Of a stretch of 5,523 nt of DNA, positions 1 through 5,459 are shown piece by piece. Position 1 is the first letter of the stretch. Every line of letters starts with the position of its first letter. Source of the stretch: Marinospirillum sp. (lineage in GTDB: Bacteria > Pseudomonadota > Gammaproteobacteria > Pseudomonadales > Halomonadaceae); the NCBI GenBank assembly GCA_007119985.1, contig SKOQ01000126.1, positions 1-5,523 of the forward strand, given 5' to 3'. The position numbers were made by a program, and so were the translations under genes. The notes beneath the pieces are model-generated. The model saw only the letters and a program-made list of their open reading frames with translations. It was not told the DNA's origin and made no database searches.

Positions 1-684
1 CGCCAGATTCAATCCTTCGATCTAGAGCATCGCAGCGCTACCGAAGTCAGTGAGCAGCTGCGAGCGCATCTTTCTCCACAGGTGAACCTCAGCCATCAAG
101 GGCAGCGCTTGATTCTCAGCGGTCCAGCCGATGAACTCGATTCACTACTCACCTTAATCCCCCTGCTTGACCAACCTCTGAGCAATTACCGCGTGGTGCT
201 GGTGCGCTCTTCAACAAACCTGGCACAACCCAACCAGGGAAGAACGCGATCGACCCAACGCCAGCAGGTTGAGCAGCTGCAACTGATCGAGGGCGGACAG
301 GCTCGCCTGACACAGGATTTCTACCTGCCACTAACGCAAACACACAGCGCAGCCCCTCCCACCCAAGATTACTTTCACCTACAGGCAGGCACACAAGTGC
401 AGCTCCAAGCCCAAGGCCAGAGGGTGCTCCTGACCTTCTCAACTCAACAAGCCGCACCCAGAGCAGATGGCAAGCGTCACAGCTTCAACCGCTCAGCAGA
501 AGACTGGGCCGTGACAGGAGCGGAATCCACCCTTCTCGTTACCCTTGGACAATGGATCAGTGTCGCAGCACAAGAAGAAGGCCTGCACCATCAGGGCAAC
601 TCAAGCCAGCGCCGCAGCACTTTGCAAGGCCGCTATTACAATCTTTGTGTTGAGCGTGAAGGCCAAGCCACCTGCCAATATTGA
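1..684 (+). CDS. Secretin-N-like domain protein, 3' end only
   Basis: The frame is open from base 1 to a TGA at 682-684, so the gene begins left of the window and 227 residues are visible. The GTG at 82 opens a shorter frame, but it lies inside a continuous domain and is not the likely start. Visible residues 4-64 (beginning QSFDLEHRSATEVSEQLRAH) have the pattern of the short secretin N / NolW-like domain: a strand, a helix ending in 'EQLRAHL', a strand 'QRLILSG', a helix 'DELDSLLTLIPLLDQP', then a 'YRVVLV' strand. In secretins such domains form periplasmic rings. The remaining 160 or so residues are Gln-rich and look beta-rich. No secretin channel domain is visible, and the protein ends with two cysteines (LCVEREGQATCQY) that could form a disulfide. 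I infer an envelope or periplasmic protein with an unseen N-terminal signal. The exact function is unknown; the domain call rests on pattern, not a search. Confidence 0.62.
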   Translation, partial: RQIQSFDLEHRSATEVSEQLRAHLSPQVNLSHQGQRLILSGPADELDSLLTLIPLLDQPLSNYRVVLVRSSTNLAQPNQGRTRSTQRQQVEQLQLIEGGQARLTQDFYLPLTQTHSAAPPTQDYFHLQAGTQVQLQAQGQRVLLTFSTQQAAPRADGKRHSFNRSAEDWAVTGAESTLLVTLGQWISVAAQEEGLHHQGNSSQRRSTLQGRYYNLCVEREGQATCQY

Positions 685-734
685 TCGGCCTATAGAAGAA
701 CCACCTCAGTCTCAGGCCCGTCTTTCTGGCCCAT

Positions 735-767
735 AAAAAAAAGCTGACACCGAGGTCAGCTTTTTTT
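735..767. terminator. Bidirectional intrinsic terminator
   Basis: The stem GCTGAC (743-748) and GTCAGC (755-760) encloses a 6-nt loop. It has eight A on the left (735-742) and seven T on the right (761-767). The symmetry gives a U-tract on both strands, so it can end the secretin-N-like gene on the + strand and the 124-residue unknown gene on the - strand. The two genes converge on it. Confidence 0.88.
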
Positions 768-797
768 ATTTACTTTTTTGCTTGCAACAGCAGGCTG

Positions 798-1172
798 TTA
801 ATCGTCGCTATTAAACACCTGACCATTCAGCACTTGGCGCAACACTGCATAATCTTCGTGTGCTTCCGGTGTGAAGTAAACCGTGTAGAAGCGACGCTCG
901 TGGATACGGCGCTGCGGATCTTTTTTATCCGGATAAGAAGCGAAGGTCGGCACCAAAGTAAAATGCAGCACCTTGGTGCCACTTTCGAGCACCACTTGAT
1001 GCGTGCCATCTAGGCTGAGCACTTCCTGCGTCTGCTTGAGCGTATAGTGAGACAGCTCAGTCACTTGATGGAGATTGATATATAAATGACTACTCAGATT
1101 AATCAAGCGCCCTTTCGGGGTATCGTTACTTTTAAAGTGAATCGCTTTGCTTTTACGAATTTTCAGTAACAT
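798..1172 (-). CDS. Hypothetical protein, 124 aa
   Basis: I do not recognise this family. The start is an ATG at 1172-1170, preceded on the minus strand by AAAGGAG seven bases upstream (complement at 1180-1186), a good ribosome-binding site that fixes the start. The stop is TAA at 800-798. The protein has no signal peptide or membrane segment. The first 75 residues alternate polar and hydrophobic residues in short strands ('INLSSHLYINLHQVTELSHY', then 'VVLESGTKVLHFTL'), which suggests a small beta domain. A charged segment follows (DKKDPQRRIHERR), then 'FYTVYFTPEAHEDYAVL' and a C-terminal 'NSDD'. It is probably a soluble cytoplasmic protein. It is divergently transcribed from phaR and convergent with the secretin-N-like gene, so it is a single-gene unit. 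A link to PHA metabolism is possible only by position. Confidence 0.8.
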   Translation of the reverse strand: MLLKIRKSKAIHFKSNDTPKGRLINLSSHLYINLHQVTELSHYTLKQTQEVLSLDGTHQVVLESGTKVLHFTLVPTFASYPDKKDPQRRIHERRFYTVYFTPEAHEDYAVLRQVLNGQVFNSDD

Positions 1173-1179
1173 CGATAGA

Positions 1180-1186
1180 CTCCTTT
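1180..1186 (-). promoter_or_regulatory. Ribosome-binding site of the 124-aa gene
   Basis: On the minus strand this reads AAAGGAG and lies seven bases before the ATG at 1172. It supports that start codon. Confidence 0.75.
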
Positions 1187-1242
1187 GCTTAGTCTAAGAT
1201 CTAAATTAACCTAACAGGATCTCAAGAAGCAATCACTATTCG

Positions 1243-1251
1243 TGCTAGGAT
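1243..1251 (+). promoter_or_regulatory. Possible extended -10 promoter for phaR
   Basis: TGCTAGGAT at 1243-1251 fits the extended -10 form (TG-N-TAnnnT). The -35 region about 17 bases upstream is poor, as extended -10 promoters allow. The start of transcription would fall near 1258, giving a leader of about 55 bases before the TTG start of phaR. This is inference from consensus only. Confidence 0.35.
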
Positions 1252-1300
1252 AGCGCCAGTAGCCAGAGCAGAATAACAAGGGGTCACTCCCAGTCATAGC

Positions 1301-1304
1301 GAGG
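1301..1304 (+). promoter_or_regulatory. Ribosome-binding site that fixes the phaR TTG start
   Basis: GAGG lies eight bases upstream of the TTG at 1313. In the phaR frame a stop (TAA, 1274-1276) lies upstream with no ATG or GTG between it and the TTG. With the conserved N-terminus starting at that codon, this makes TTG the only sensible start. Confidence 0.75.
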
Positions 1305-1312
1305 TAGATATT

Positions 1313-1819
1313 TTGAGAGTCATTCGTAAATACGCCAATCGACGCCTATACGACACATCACAAAGTCGTTATGTCACTTTAGAAGATATTCGCCAACTGA
1401 TCGTTGAGCGTGAAGACTTTCGCGTTGAAGACTCCAAAACTGGGGATGATCTGACACGCCACATTCTACTGCAAATCATCACCGAGCAAGAAAACCGTGA
1501 GACAGAAGGCGCCAGCAGCCCGATGTTCAGCAACAAGGTACTGCAACAGCTGATTCGCTTTTATGGGGATAGCATGCAATCCAGCATGGGTGGTTATCTT
1601 GAGCAAAGCGTGACCGCCTTTATGGAGCAGCAAAAAATTCTGCGCCAACAAATGCAACAAGCCATGCGCTCCAACCCCATGCAGGCTACGACCCCCATGG
1701 AAGTCATGCGCAAAATTGCGGAGCAAAACCTGCTGCTGTGGAAAACCTTCTCAGGACAGAATCTACACCGCCCTGCCGCGAATGAGGGAGATGATGCTGA
1801 CCCTCGCTCAGAAAACTAA
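1313..1819 (+). CDS. phaR: PHA synthesis repressor PhaR
   Basis: PhaR is a DNA-binding repressor that also binds PHA granules. In characterised systems it represses phasin genes, and often its own, until new polymer titrates it away. The N-terminal PHB_acc_N domain (residues 1-60) is unmistakable: 'RVIRKYANRRLYDTSQSRYV' followed by 'VEDSKTGDDLTRHILLQI'. A PHB accumulation domain follows at about 68-112 ('MFSNKVLQQLIRFYGDSMQ', then 'YLEQSVTAFMEQQ'), then a Gln/Met-rich stretch and 'PMEVMRKIAEQNLLLWKTF'. I see only one PHB_acc segment where many homologues have two, and at 168 residues the protein is on the short side. The start codon is TTG, which may keep expression low. The gene converges on a phasin gene, its expected target. 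No phaC, phaA or phaB is in the window. Confidence 0.95.
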   Translation: MRVIRKYANRRLYDTSQSRYVTLEDIRQLIVEREDFRVEDSKTGDDLTRHILLQIITEQENRETEGASSPMFSNKVLQQLIRFYGDSMQSSMGGYLEQSVTAFMEQQKILRQQMQQAMRSNPMQATTPMEVMRKIAEQNLLLWKTFSGQNLHRPAANEGDDADPRSEN

Positions 1820-1842
1820 CCTCACGGACGCAATACAGGCAT

Positions 1843-1871
1843 AAAAAAGCCCAGTCCATCATAGACTGGGC
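1843..1871 (-). terminator. Intrinsic terminator of the phasin gene
   Basis: The 8-bp stem GCCCAGTC (1849-1856) and GACTGGGC (1864-1871) has a 7-nt loop. On the minus strand it is followed directly by six U (complement of A1843-1848). It lies 60 bases past the phasin stop. On the + strand there is no T-tract after it, so for phaR it is at most a 3' hairpin. Confidence 0.87.
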
Positions 1872-1931
1872 GAAACAGCAGGCTTCAGACAGAGGGAGTC
1901 AGCTGTTACCTGGCTGTAAAACTCAGAGACT

Positions 1932-2306
1932 TCAGCTCGGCGTGGCCACCTTGGCCGCCTGGCTCTTGATCACTTCCAGCTCAGCACTGGCTTTTTCACG
2001 TGCTTCGGTCAGAATATCCATATTATTCTTGAACAAGCGACCGACGCGATCTTGCAGGTCTTGGGCAAGGTTAAATTGCGCCTCTTGCAGACCTGCCGCA
2101 TCCTTGCCTTTTGCTGGGCCATCCAGCTGCTTAGAAAAAGTTTCGACGCATTCGGTATAAAAACGCGCCTGTTCACTGCCTAGCTTTTCCATCGCCTTCG
2201 CCTGAATCATCATGAGATTAGCGACGGGTTTGAACTGCTGACCATTCCAAGTTTCTTGATAGGGCTTCATCATGGACTGCATGTCGGAAAACATTTTATC
2301 AAACAT
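1932..2306 (-). CDS. Phasin family protein
   Basis: Phasins are small amphipathic helical proteins that coat the surface of PHA granules in the cytoplasm and control granule number and size. The 124-residue product begins MFDKMFSDMQSMMKPYQETW. It continues with a run of predicted helices rich in Met, Ala, Gln and Lys: 'QFKPVANLMMIQAKAMEKLG' (about 23-42), 'QARFYTECVETFSKQL' and 'EAQFNLAQDLQDRVGRLFKN'. It ends in a charged helix and an Ala-rich tail. This resembles the Phasin_2 type. The start chosen is the ATG at 2306-2304, nine bases after AGGAGG. A longer in-frame start at 2408 would add 34 residues but reads through the promoter and is rejected. The gene converges with phaR, and its promoter carries TGC-rich repeats, as expected for a PhaR target. 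The family call is by composition and context. Confidence 0.88.
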   Translation of the reverse strand: MFDKMFSDMQSMMKPYQETWNGQQFKPVANLMMIQAKAMEKLGSEQARFYTECVETFSKQLDGPAKGKDAAGLQEAQFNLAQDLQDRVGRLFKNNMDILTEAREKASAELEVIKSQAAKVATPS

Positions 2307-2315
2307 AGTGTGCAA

Positions 2316-2321
2316 CCTCCT
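2316..2321 (-). promoter_or_regulatory. Strong Shine-Dalgarno of the phasin gene
   Basis: On the minus strand this is AGGAGG, a full consensus site, nine bases before the ATG at 2306. It decides the start in favour of the 124-residue form and fits a protein that is made abundantly. Confidence 0.88.
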
Positions 2322-2340
2322 GAACAACGAAAATGATGGT

Positions 2341-2354
2341 TTGCTGCAATGCAA
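2341..2354. promoter_or_regulatory. Candidate PhaR operator, downstream site
   Basis: TTGC (2341-2344) and GCAA (2351-2354) are inverted around six bases, with a further TGCA inside. By the promoter prediction the site lies just downstream of the phasin transcription start. PhaR proteins of other bacteria are reported to bind TGC-rich inverted repeats in phasin promoters. Assignment here is inference from position and motif. Confidence 0.5.
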
Positions 2355-2366
2355 CAACACAACTTC

Positions 2367-2395
2367 AATATAGTGCACCGCACAATAAGGGTCAA
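2367..2395 (-). promoter_or_regulatory. Sigma70 promoter of the phasin gene
   Basis: On the minus strand TTGACC (complement at 2390-2395) and TATATT (complement at 2367-2372) are separated by exactly 17 bases. Each hexamer matches consensus at five of six positions. Transcription would start near 2360, giving a leader of about 55 bases before the ATG. Confidence 0.78.
2373..2383. promoter_or_regulatory. Candidate PhaR operator, promoter-spacer site
   Basis: GTGC (2373-2376) and GCAC (2380-2383) form a perfect inverted repeat around three bases. It sits wholly in the spacer between the phasin -35 and -10 hexamers. A repressor bound here would block RNA polymerase. It is the second TGC-rich repeat in this promoter and may act with the one at 2341-2354. 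Confidence 0.5.
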
Positions 2396-2562
2396 ACCGT
2401 AAAAGCAAAAAAAGTGATTTATCTCGTAAAAACTGCTTTTAAAGAAGGTTCTTCTTAATAGCGCCAACCAAACCGGACGAGCCGCTCTTTTATTCTTCAA
2501 TGGTCTTCTGAACCTCCCCCCTCCTTCTCCATCACCGAGCACAAGCCCTGAAGCAAAAAATC

Positions 2563-2571
2563 TGCGATAAT
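2563..2571 (+). promoter_or_regulatory. Possible extended -10 promoter upstream of purD
   Basis: TGCGATAAT fits an extended -10 element (TG-N plus GATAAT, five of six). There is no good -35 hexamer at 16-18 bases upstream. Transcription would start near 2578, giving a leader of about 148 bases before purD that contains the hairpin at 2656-2688. Confidence 0.35.
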
Positions 2572-2655
2572 CCTCCCATTCTGACTTTTGAACTCGGCTC
2601 TGCTTTCAGTGCGGTTGTTTCATCAATCTGGATCAGCCCAAGCAAAATCGAGGAC

Positions 2656-2688
2656 TGGCCTGCCTCCATAAGGCAAGCCACCTTTTTT
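2656..2688 (+). terminator. Terminator-like hairpin in the purD leader
   Basis: The arms TGGCCTGCC (2656-2664) and GGCAAGCCA (2672-2680) pair over nine positions with one C-A mismatch around a 7-nt loop. CC and six T (2683-2688) follow. It points in the purD direction and ends 37 bases before the purD start. Upstream there is no + strand gene for it to end, so it may be an attenuator of purD or the end of a short non-coding transcript. Confidence 0.6.
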
Positions 2689-2714
2689 GACCGACCCTTG
2701 AGATCACAGCACTT

Positions 2715-2719
2715 AGGAA
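2715..2719 (+). promoter_or_regulatory. Ribosome-binding site of purD
   Basis: AGGAA precedes two adjacent in-frame ATG codons (2723 and 2726). Measured from AGGA the spacing is four bases to the first and seven to the second. Spacing and the conserved PurD N-terminus (MKxLVxGxGGREHA) favour the second. Confidence 0.65.
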
Positions 2720-2725
2720 ATTATG

Positions 2726-4018
2726 ATGAAAATTTTAGTCTTAGGCAGCGGCGGACGCGAACATGCACTGGCGTGGAAAGCCGCTCAATCAGCAGCAGTC
2801 AACGAAGTTTTTGTGGCGCCCGGCAATGCCGGCAGCGCCCTAGAGTCCAAGGTAACCAATATCAACATCGACCCACTGGATTTCGCGGCTTTAGCTGACT
2901 TTGCTGAACAGCAGCAAATTGCATTGACCCTCGTCGGCCCTGAAATCCCGCTAGTAGCTGGCGTGGTCGATTTCTTTCAGCAGCGTGGTTTAGCGATCTT
3001 TGGCCCAAGCAAGGGTGCGGCGCAACTAGAAGGCTCCAAAGCCTTTACTAAGGATTTTCTTGCCCGTCATCAGATTCCTACAGCTGAATACGCTGTGTTC
3101 ACTCAAGTGGATGAAGCTCTGGCTTACCTAGATCAAAAAGGGGCCCCCATTGTCATCAAGGCCGACGGTCTGGCAGCAGGCAAGGGCGTGATTGTGGCGA
3201 TGACGCTTAAAGAAGCACAAGAGGCTGTGCGTGACATGCTCTCTGGCAACGCTTTTGGCGATGCTGGCGCGCGCGTGGTCATCGAAGAGTTTTTGGAAGG
3301 TGAAGAAGCCAGCTTTATCGTGATGGTCGATGGCGAGCATGTACTGCCTATGGCTACCAGCCAAGATCATAAGCGTGTTGGCGATGGCGATAGCGGCCCC
3401 AATACAGGCGGCATGGGTGCCTACTCACCTGCTCCCGTTGTGACGCCCGCTGTCCATGAGCGCGTGATGCAAGAAGTCATCTGGCCCACGGTGCGCGGCA
3501 TGGCAGCTGAAGGACATCCTTACACTGGCTTCTTGTATGCCGGTTTAATGATTGATCCAACAGGCGCACCCAAGGTGATTGAATACAACTGCCGCTTCGG
3601 TGATCCAGAAACTCAACCCATCTTAATGCGCTTAGACTCTGATCTTGTCGCGCTCTGCCAAGCTGCACTCGAGCAGAAGCTGGATCAAGTCACCGCCGAG
3701 TGGAATCCGCAAGCTGCACTGGGCGTGGTCATGGCGGCTGGCGGCTACCCCAACAGCTATAACAAGGGTGATGTGATCAGCGGACTGCCCAGCACAGAAC
3801 AAGCTCAGGTGAAGGTGTTTCACGCTGGCACCCAGCTGGAAGGCGATGCCGTGGTGACTTCAGGTGGACGGGTGTTGTGCGTCACCGCTTTAGGTGATTC
3901 CGTTGGCGAGGCGCAGCGCCGTGCTTACCAACAGGCCGCAAAGATTAGCTGGAAAGACGCTTTTTACCGCCAAGATATCGGATATCGCGCCATTGCGCGT
4001 GAAGAAGGCACAGAGTAA
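2726..4018 (+). CDS. purD: Phosphoribosylamine-glycine ligase (GAR synthetase)
   Basis: PurD joins glycine to 5-phosphoribosylamine with ATP to give glycinamide ribonucleotide, the second step of de novo purine synthesis, in the cytoplasm. The 430 residues match the usual length, and the sequence is close to E. coli PurD throughout. In order: an N-terminal domain starting 'MKILVLGSGGREHALAWK'; the ATP-grasp entry 'EGSKAFTKDFLARH'; the ATP-binding loop 'IKADGLAAGKGVIVA' at about 142-156; 'EEFLEGEEASFIVMVDGEH'; 'ATSQDHKRVGDGDSGPNTGG'; the metal-binding 'YNCRFGDPETQP' near 285-297; and a C-terminal domain with 'GVVMAAGGYP', 'VFHAGT' and 'GGRVLCVTALG'. No key residue appears missing. In many gammaproteobacteria purD follows purH; here it is alone, with its own leader and terminator. 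An ATG three bases upstream would add one Met. Confidence 0.97.
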   Translation: MKILVLGSGGREHALAWKAAQSAAVNEVFVAPGNAGSALESKVTNINIDPLDFAALADFAEQQQIALTLVGPEIPLVAGVVDFFQQRGLAIFGPSKGAAQLEGSKAFTKDFLARHQIPTAEYAVFTQVDEALAYLDQKGAPIVIKADGLAAGKGVIVAMTLKEAQEAVRDMLSGNAFGDAGARVVIEEFLEGEEASFIVMVDGEHVLPMATSQDHKRVGDGDSGPNTGGMGAYSPAPVVTPAVHERVMQEVIWPTVRGMAAEGHPYTGFLYAGLMIDPTGAPKVIEYNCRFGDPETQPILMRLDSDLVALCQAALEQKLDQVTAEWNPQAALGVVMAAGGYPNSYNKGDVISGLPSTEQAQVKVFHAGTQLEGDAVVTSGGRVLCVTALGDSVGEAQRRAYQQAAKISWKDAFYRQDIGYRAIAREEGTE

Positions 4019-4049
4019 GCTGCATAGCGTTTTCTCTTATTCTCCATTG

Positions 4050-4074
4050 AGCCCAGCCAAGTCTGGGCTTTTTT
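4050..4074 (+). terminator. Intrinsic terminator of purD
   Basis: The stem AGCCCAG (4050-4056) and CTGGGCT (4063-4069) encloses a 6-nt loop and runs into six T (4069-4074). It lies about 30 bases after the purD stop and closes the unit before the thioesterase gene. Confidence 0.92.
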
Positions 4075-4143
4075 GACCTTCGCTGATCAACTCCAGACCG
4101 CGTCCTGTTCATTCTATCCGCTTGGACCCGTCTACTTTACTCT

Positions 4144-4148
4144 AGGAG
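4144..4148 (+). promoter_or_regulatory. Ribosome-binding site of the thioesterase-like gene
   Basis: AGGAG lies ten bases before the ATG at 4159. No convincing promoter hexamers were found between the purD terminator and this site, although the unit must have one there or rely on readthrough. Confidence 0.65.
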
Positions 4149-4158
4149 CTTTTAACTC

Positions 4159-4584
4159 ATGGCGAGAACGCAATTAGACTTCCCTCAACCAGTGCTGTTT
4201 AGCACCCAAATCGGGCTGAGAATTAGTGATATCAACTATGGCCAACACTTGGGGCATGACACTCTTGTCTCTTTGCTGCATGAAGGGCGCTGCCAATGGT
4301 TAGCCCAAGCTGGCTATACAGAAATCAATCTCGATGGCTGCGGCCTCGTGGTGGCCGAGCTAGTGGTCAACTATCGCGCCGAGGGGTTTTATCCTCAGCA
4401 ACTCACCCTAGAGCTCTCGTTAGGCGATCTCTCTTCCAAAGGGGCTGAGATCTACCATCGTCTCACTAACTCACAAGGTGAAGTCATCGCCCTAGCCAAG
4501 GTGGGTCTGGTCTTTTTTGATTATCAGAGTCGCCGCCCAGTCGCCGTCCCTGCCGGTTTCCTTTCACTGGTGAAGGCAGACTAG
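4159..4584 (+). CDS. Acyl-CoA thioesterase-like hotdog protein
   Basis: The 141 residues fit a single hotdog domain of the 4HBT/YbgC-FadM type, enzymes that hydrolyse acyl-CoA (or acyl-ACP) thioesters in the cytoplasm. The opening strand 'FSTQIGLRISDINYGQHLGH' leads to the long helix 'DTLVSLLHEGRCQWLAQAGY'. Strands follow: 'GLVVAELVVNYRAEGFYPQQ', 'LTLELSLGDLSSKGAEIYHR' and 'VIALAKVGLVFFDYQSRRPV'. Where YbgC has the catalytic Asp of its DTDAGG loop, this protein has Asn26 (DINYGQ). Asp24 and Glu42 remain, so the substrate and even the activity are uncertain. The start is supported by AGGAG ten bases upstream. The stop is two bases before the phosphoribulokinase ATG, so the two genes are very likely co-transcribed and translationally coupled. 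Nearby PHA genes make an acyl-CoA role plausible but unproven. Confidence 0.83.
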   Translation: MARTQLDFPQPVLFSTQIGLRISDINYGQHLGHDTLVSLLHEGRCQWLAQAGYTEINLDGCGLVVAELVVNYRAEGFYPQQLTLELSLGDLSSKGAEIYHRLTNSQGEVIALAKVGLVFFDYQSRRPVAVPAGFLSLVKAD

Positions 4585-4586
4585 CT

Positions 4587-5459
4587 ATGTCTCGCGAATA
4601 TCCAATCATTGCTGTTACTGGCTCTTCAGGTGCCGGTACAACAACAATCAAAGATGCTTTTGCGCGTATGTTTGCGCGCCAAAATGTCAAAGCCGCTTTT
4701 GTGCATGGTGATAGCTTTCATCGCTATACCCGCTCTGAACTAGAGCGACTGCTCGCACGCCAACCTGAGCGAGAAGAGTCGCTTTCGCATTTCGCGGTTG
4801 AGGCCAACCTGCTCGATCGCTTGGAATCACTTTTTCTCGAATACTCCCAAGCAGGTACGGGTAGCTATCGTCACTATATTCATGCAGAAGACAAGGAGTT
4901 GGTGGAAGCAGGCTATCAAGTCGGCACCTTTACACCCTGGGCTTCACTCCCGGAAAGCACCGACCTGCTGCTCTATGAAGGCTTGCATGGCGGCCTGGTG
5001 ACCGATGACATCAATATCGCCCAGTATGTTGATCTGCTGATCGGCGTCGCGCCTTCGATCAACCTAGAGTGGATACAAAAGATTGATCGAGATACCAAGC
5101 TACGCGGCTATTCACAAGAAGCGGTCATCGAGAGCATTCAAGCGCGCATGGGGGACTATATGCGCTTGATCCTGCCTCAGTTCTCGCGTACGGACATCAA
5201 CTTTCAACGTGTGCCTGTGGTGGATACGTCCAACCCTTTCGAGCCACGCGCCGTGCCCACTGCCGATGAGAGCTTTGTCGTTATCCGTTTTCGAGACCCC
5301 AAAAAGATAGACTTTCCTTATCTACTGGCGATGATCAAAGATAGCTTTATGTCTCGCCCGCATACCCTGGTGGTACCTGGCGCTAAAATGCCTTTGGCCT
5401 TGGAACTCGTCATGCTGCCACGGGTGCAAGAGCTCCTCGATGGGAGGCGTTTTAAATAA
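4587..5459 (+). CDS. prkB: Phosphoribulokinase, proteobacterial type
   Basis: Phosphoribulokinase converts ribulose 5-phosphate and ATP to ribulose 1,5-bisphosphate. The 290-residue product matches the class I bacterial family and resembles E. coli PrkB. A P-loop 'GSSGAGTTT' lies at 12-20. 'HGDSFHRYTR' (40-49) gives Asp42, His45 and Arg49, and 'YEGLHGG' gives Glu131. 'EWIQKIDRDTKLRG' (161-174) gives Lys165, Arg168 and Arg173. As I recall, these positions coincide with functional residues of the Rhodobacter sphaeroides enzyme, so the active site looks intact. 'PQFSRTDINFQRVPVVDTSN' and a C-terminal 'TLVVPGAKMPLALELVMLP' follow. The gene starts two bases after the thioesterase-like stop, with only a weak AAGG ten bases upstream, which suggests coupling. 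No RuBisCO or cbb gene is visible, so a Calvin-cycle role is not implied. The symbol follows the E. coli homologue. An octanucleotide repeat begins at the base after its stop. Confidence 0.94.
   Translation: MSREYPIIAVTGSSGAGTTTIKDAFARMFARQNVKAAFVHGDSFHRYTRSELERLLARQPEREESLSHFAVEANLLDRLESLFLEYSQAGTGSYRHYIHAEDKELVEAGYQVGTFTPWASLPESTDLLLYEGLHGGLVTDDINIAQYVDLLIGVAPSINLEWIQKIDRDTKLRGYSQEAVIESIQARMGDYMRLILPQFSRTDINFQRVPVVDTSNPFEPRAVPTADESFVVIRFRDPKKIDFPYLLAMIKDSFMSRPHTLVVPGAKMPLALELVMLPRVQELLDGRRFK

Larger units (their letters stand above)
2396..2725. other. Non-coding stretch between phasin promoter and purD
   Basis: About 330 bases with no credible gene: open frames here are short, lack ribosome-binding sites and resemble no known protein. 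The part nearest the phasin gene is A/T-rich. The middle (2505-2530) is a C-rich pyrimidine tract. The right part holds a possible extended -10 promoter (2563-2571) and a terminator-like hairpin (2656-2688). I see no tRNA, no clear riboswitch and no PurR-type palindrome. Confidence 0.6.

Noticed and set aside
149..457. Minus-strand open frame of 102 codons within the secretin-N-like gene
   Set aside because: It is antisense to a frame that is open from the window edge and has domain structure; its own product is low-complexity.
2307..2408. In-frame N-terminal extension of the phasin by 34 residues
   Set aside because: It has no ribosome-binding site, its residues do not look like a phasin, and it covers the -35/-10 promoter. 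The ATG at 2306 follows a perfect AGGAGG.
2442..2456. AAGAAG-GTT-CTTCTT inverted repeat
   Set aside because: It is a short A/T-rich hairpin with a 3-nt loop, no T-tract and no clear target; chance is likely in this composition.
2573..2722. PurR operator before purD
   Set aside because: I looked for the ACGCAAACGTTTGCGT-type palindrome and found nothing close.
2723..2725. First ATG of the pair as the purD start
   Set aside because: It is only four bases from AGGA. The second ATG has better spacing and matches the family N-terminus. The difference is one Met.
3128..3823. Three minus-strand open frames inside purD
   Set aside because: They are shadows of a strongly conserved coding sequence, with no ribosome-binding sites and no recognisable products.
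3974..3987. Direct repeat GATATCG x2 in purD
   Set aside because: It encodes the conserved C-terminal DIGYR motif of PurD, so it reflects protein sequence and not a DNA element.
1849..4068. Shared GCCCAG/CTGGGC stems in the phasin and purD terminators as a possible uptake or repeat element
   Set aside because: G+C-rich stems of this kind are common in terminators, and only two copies with different loops are present.
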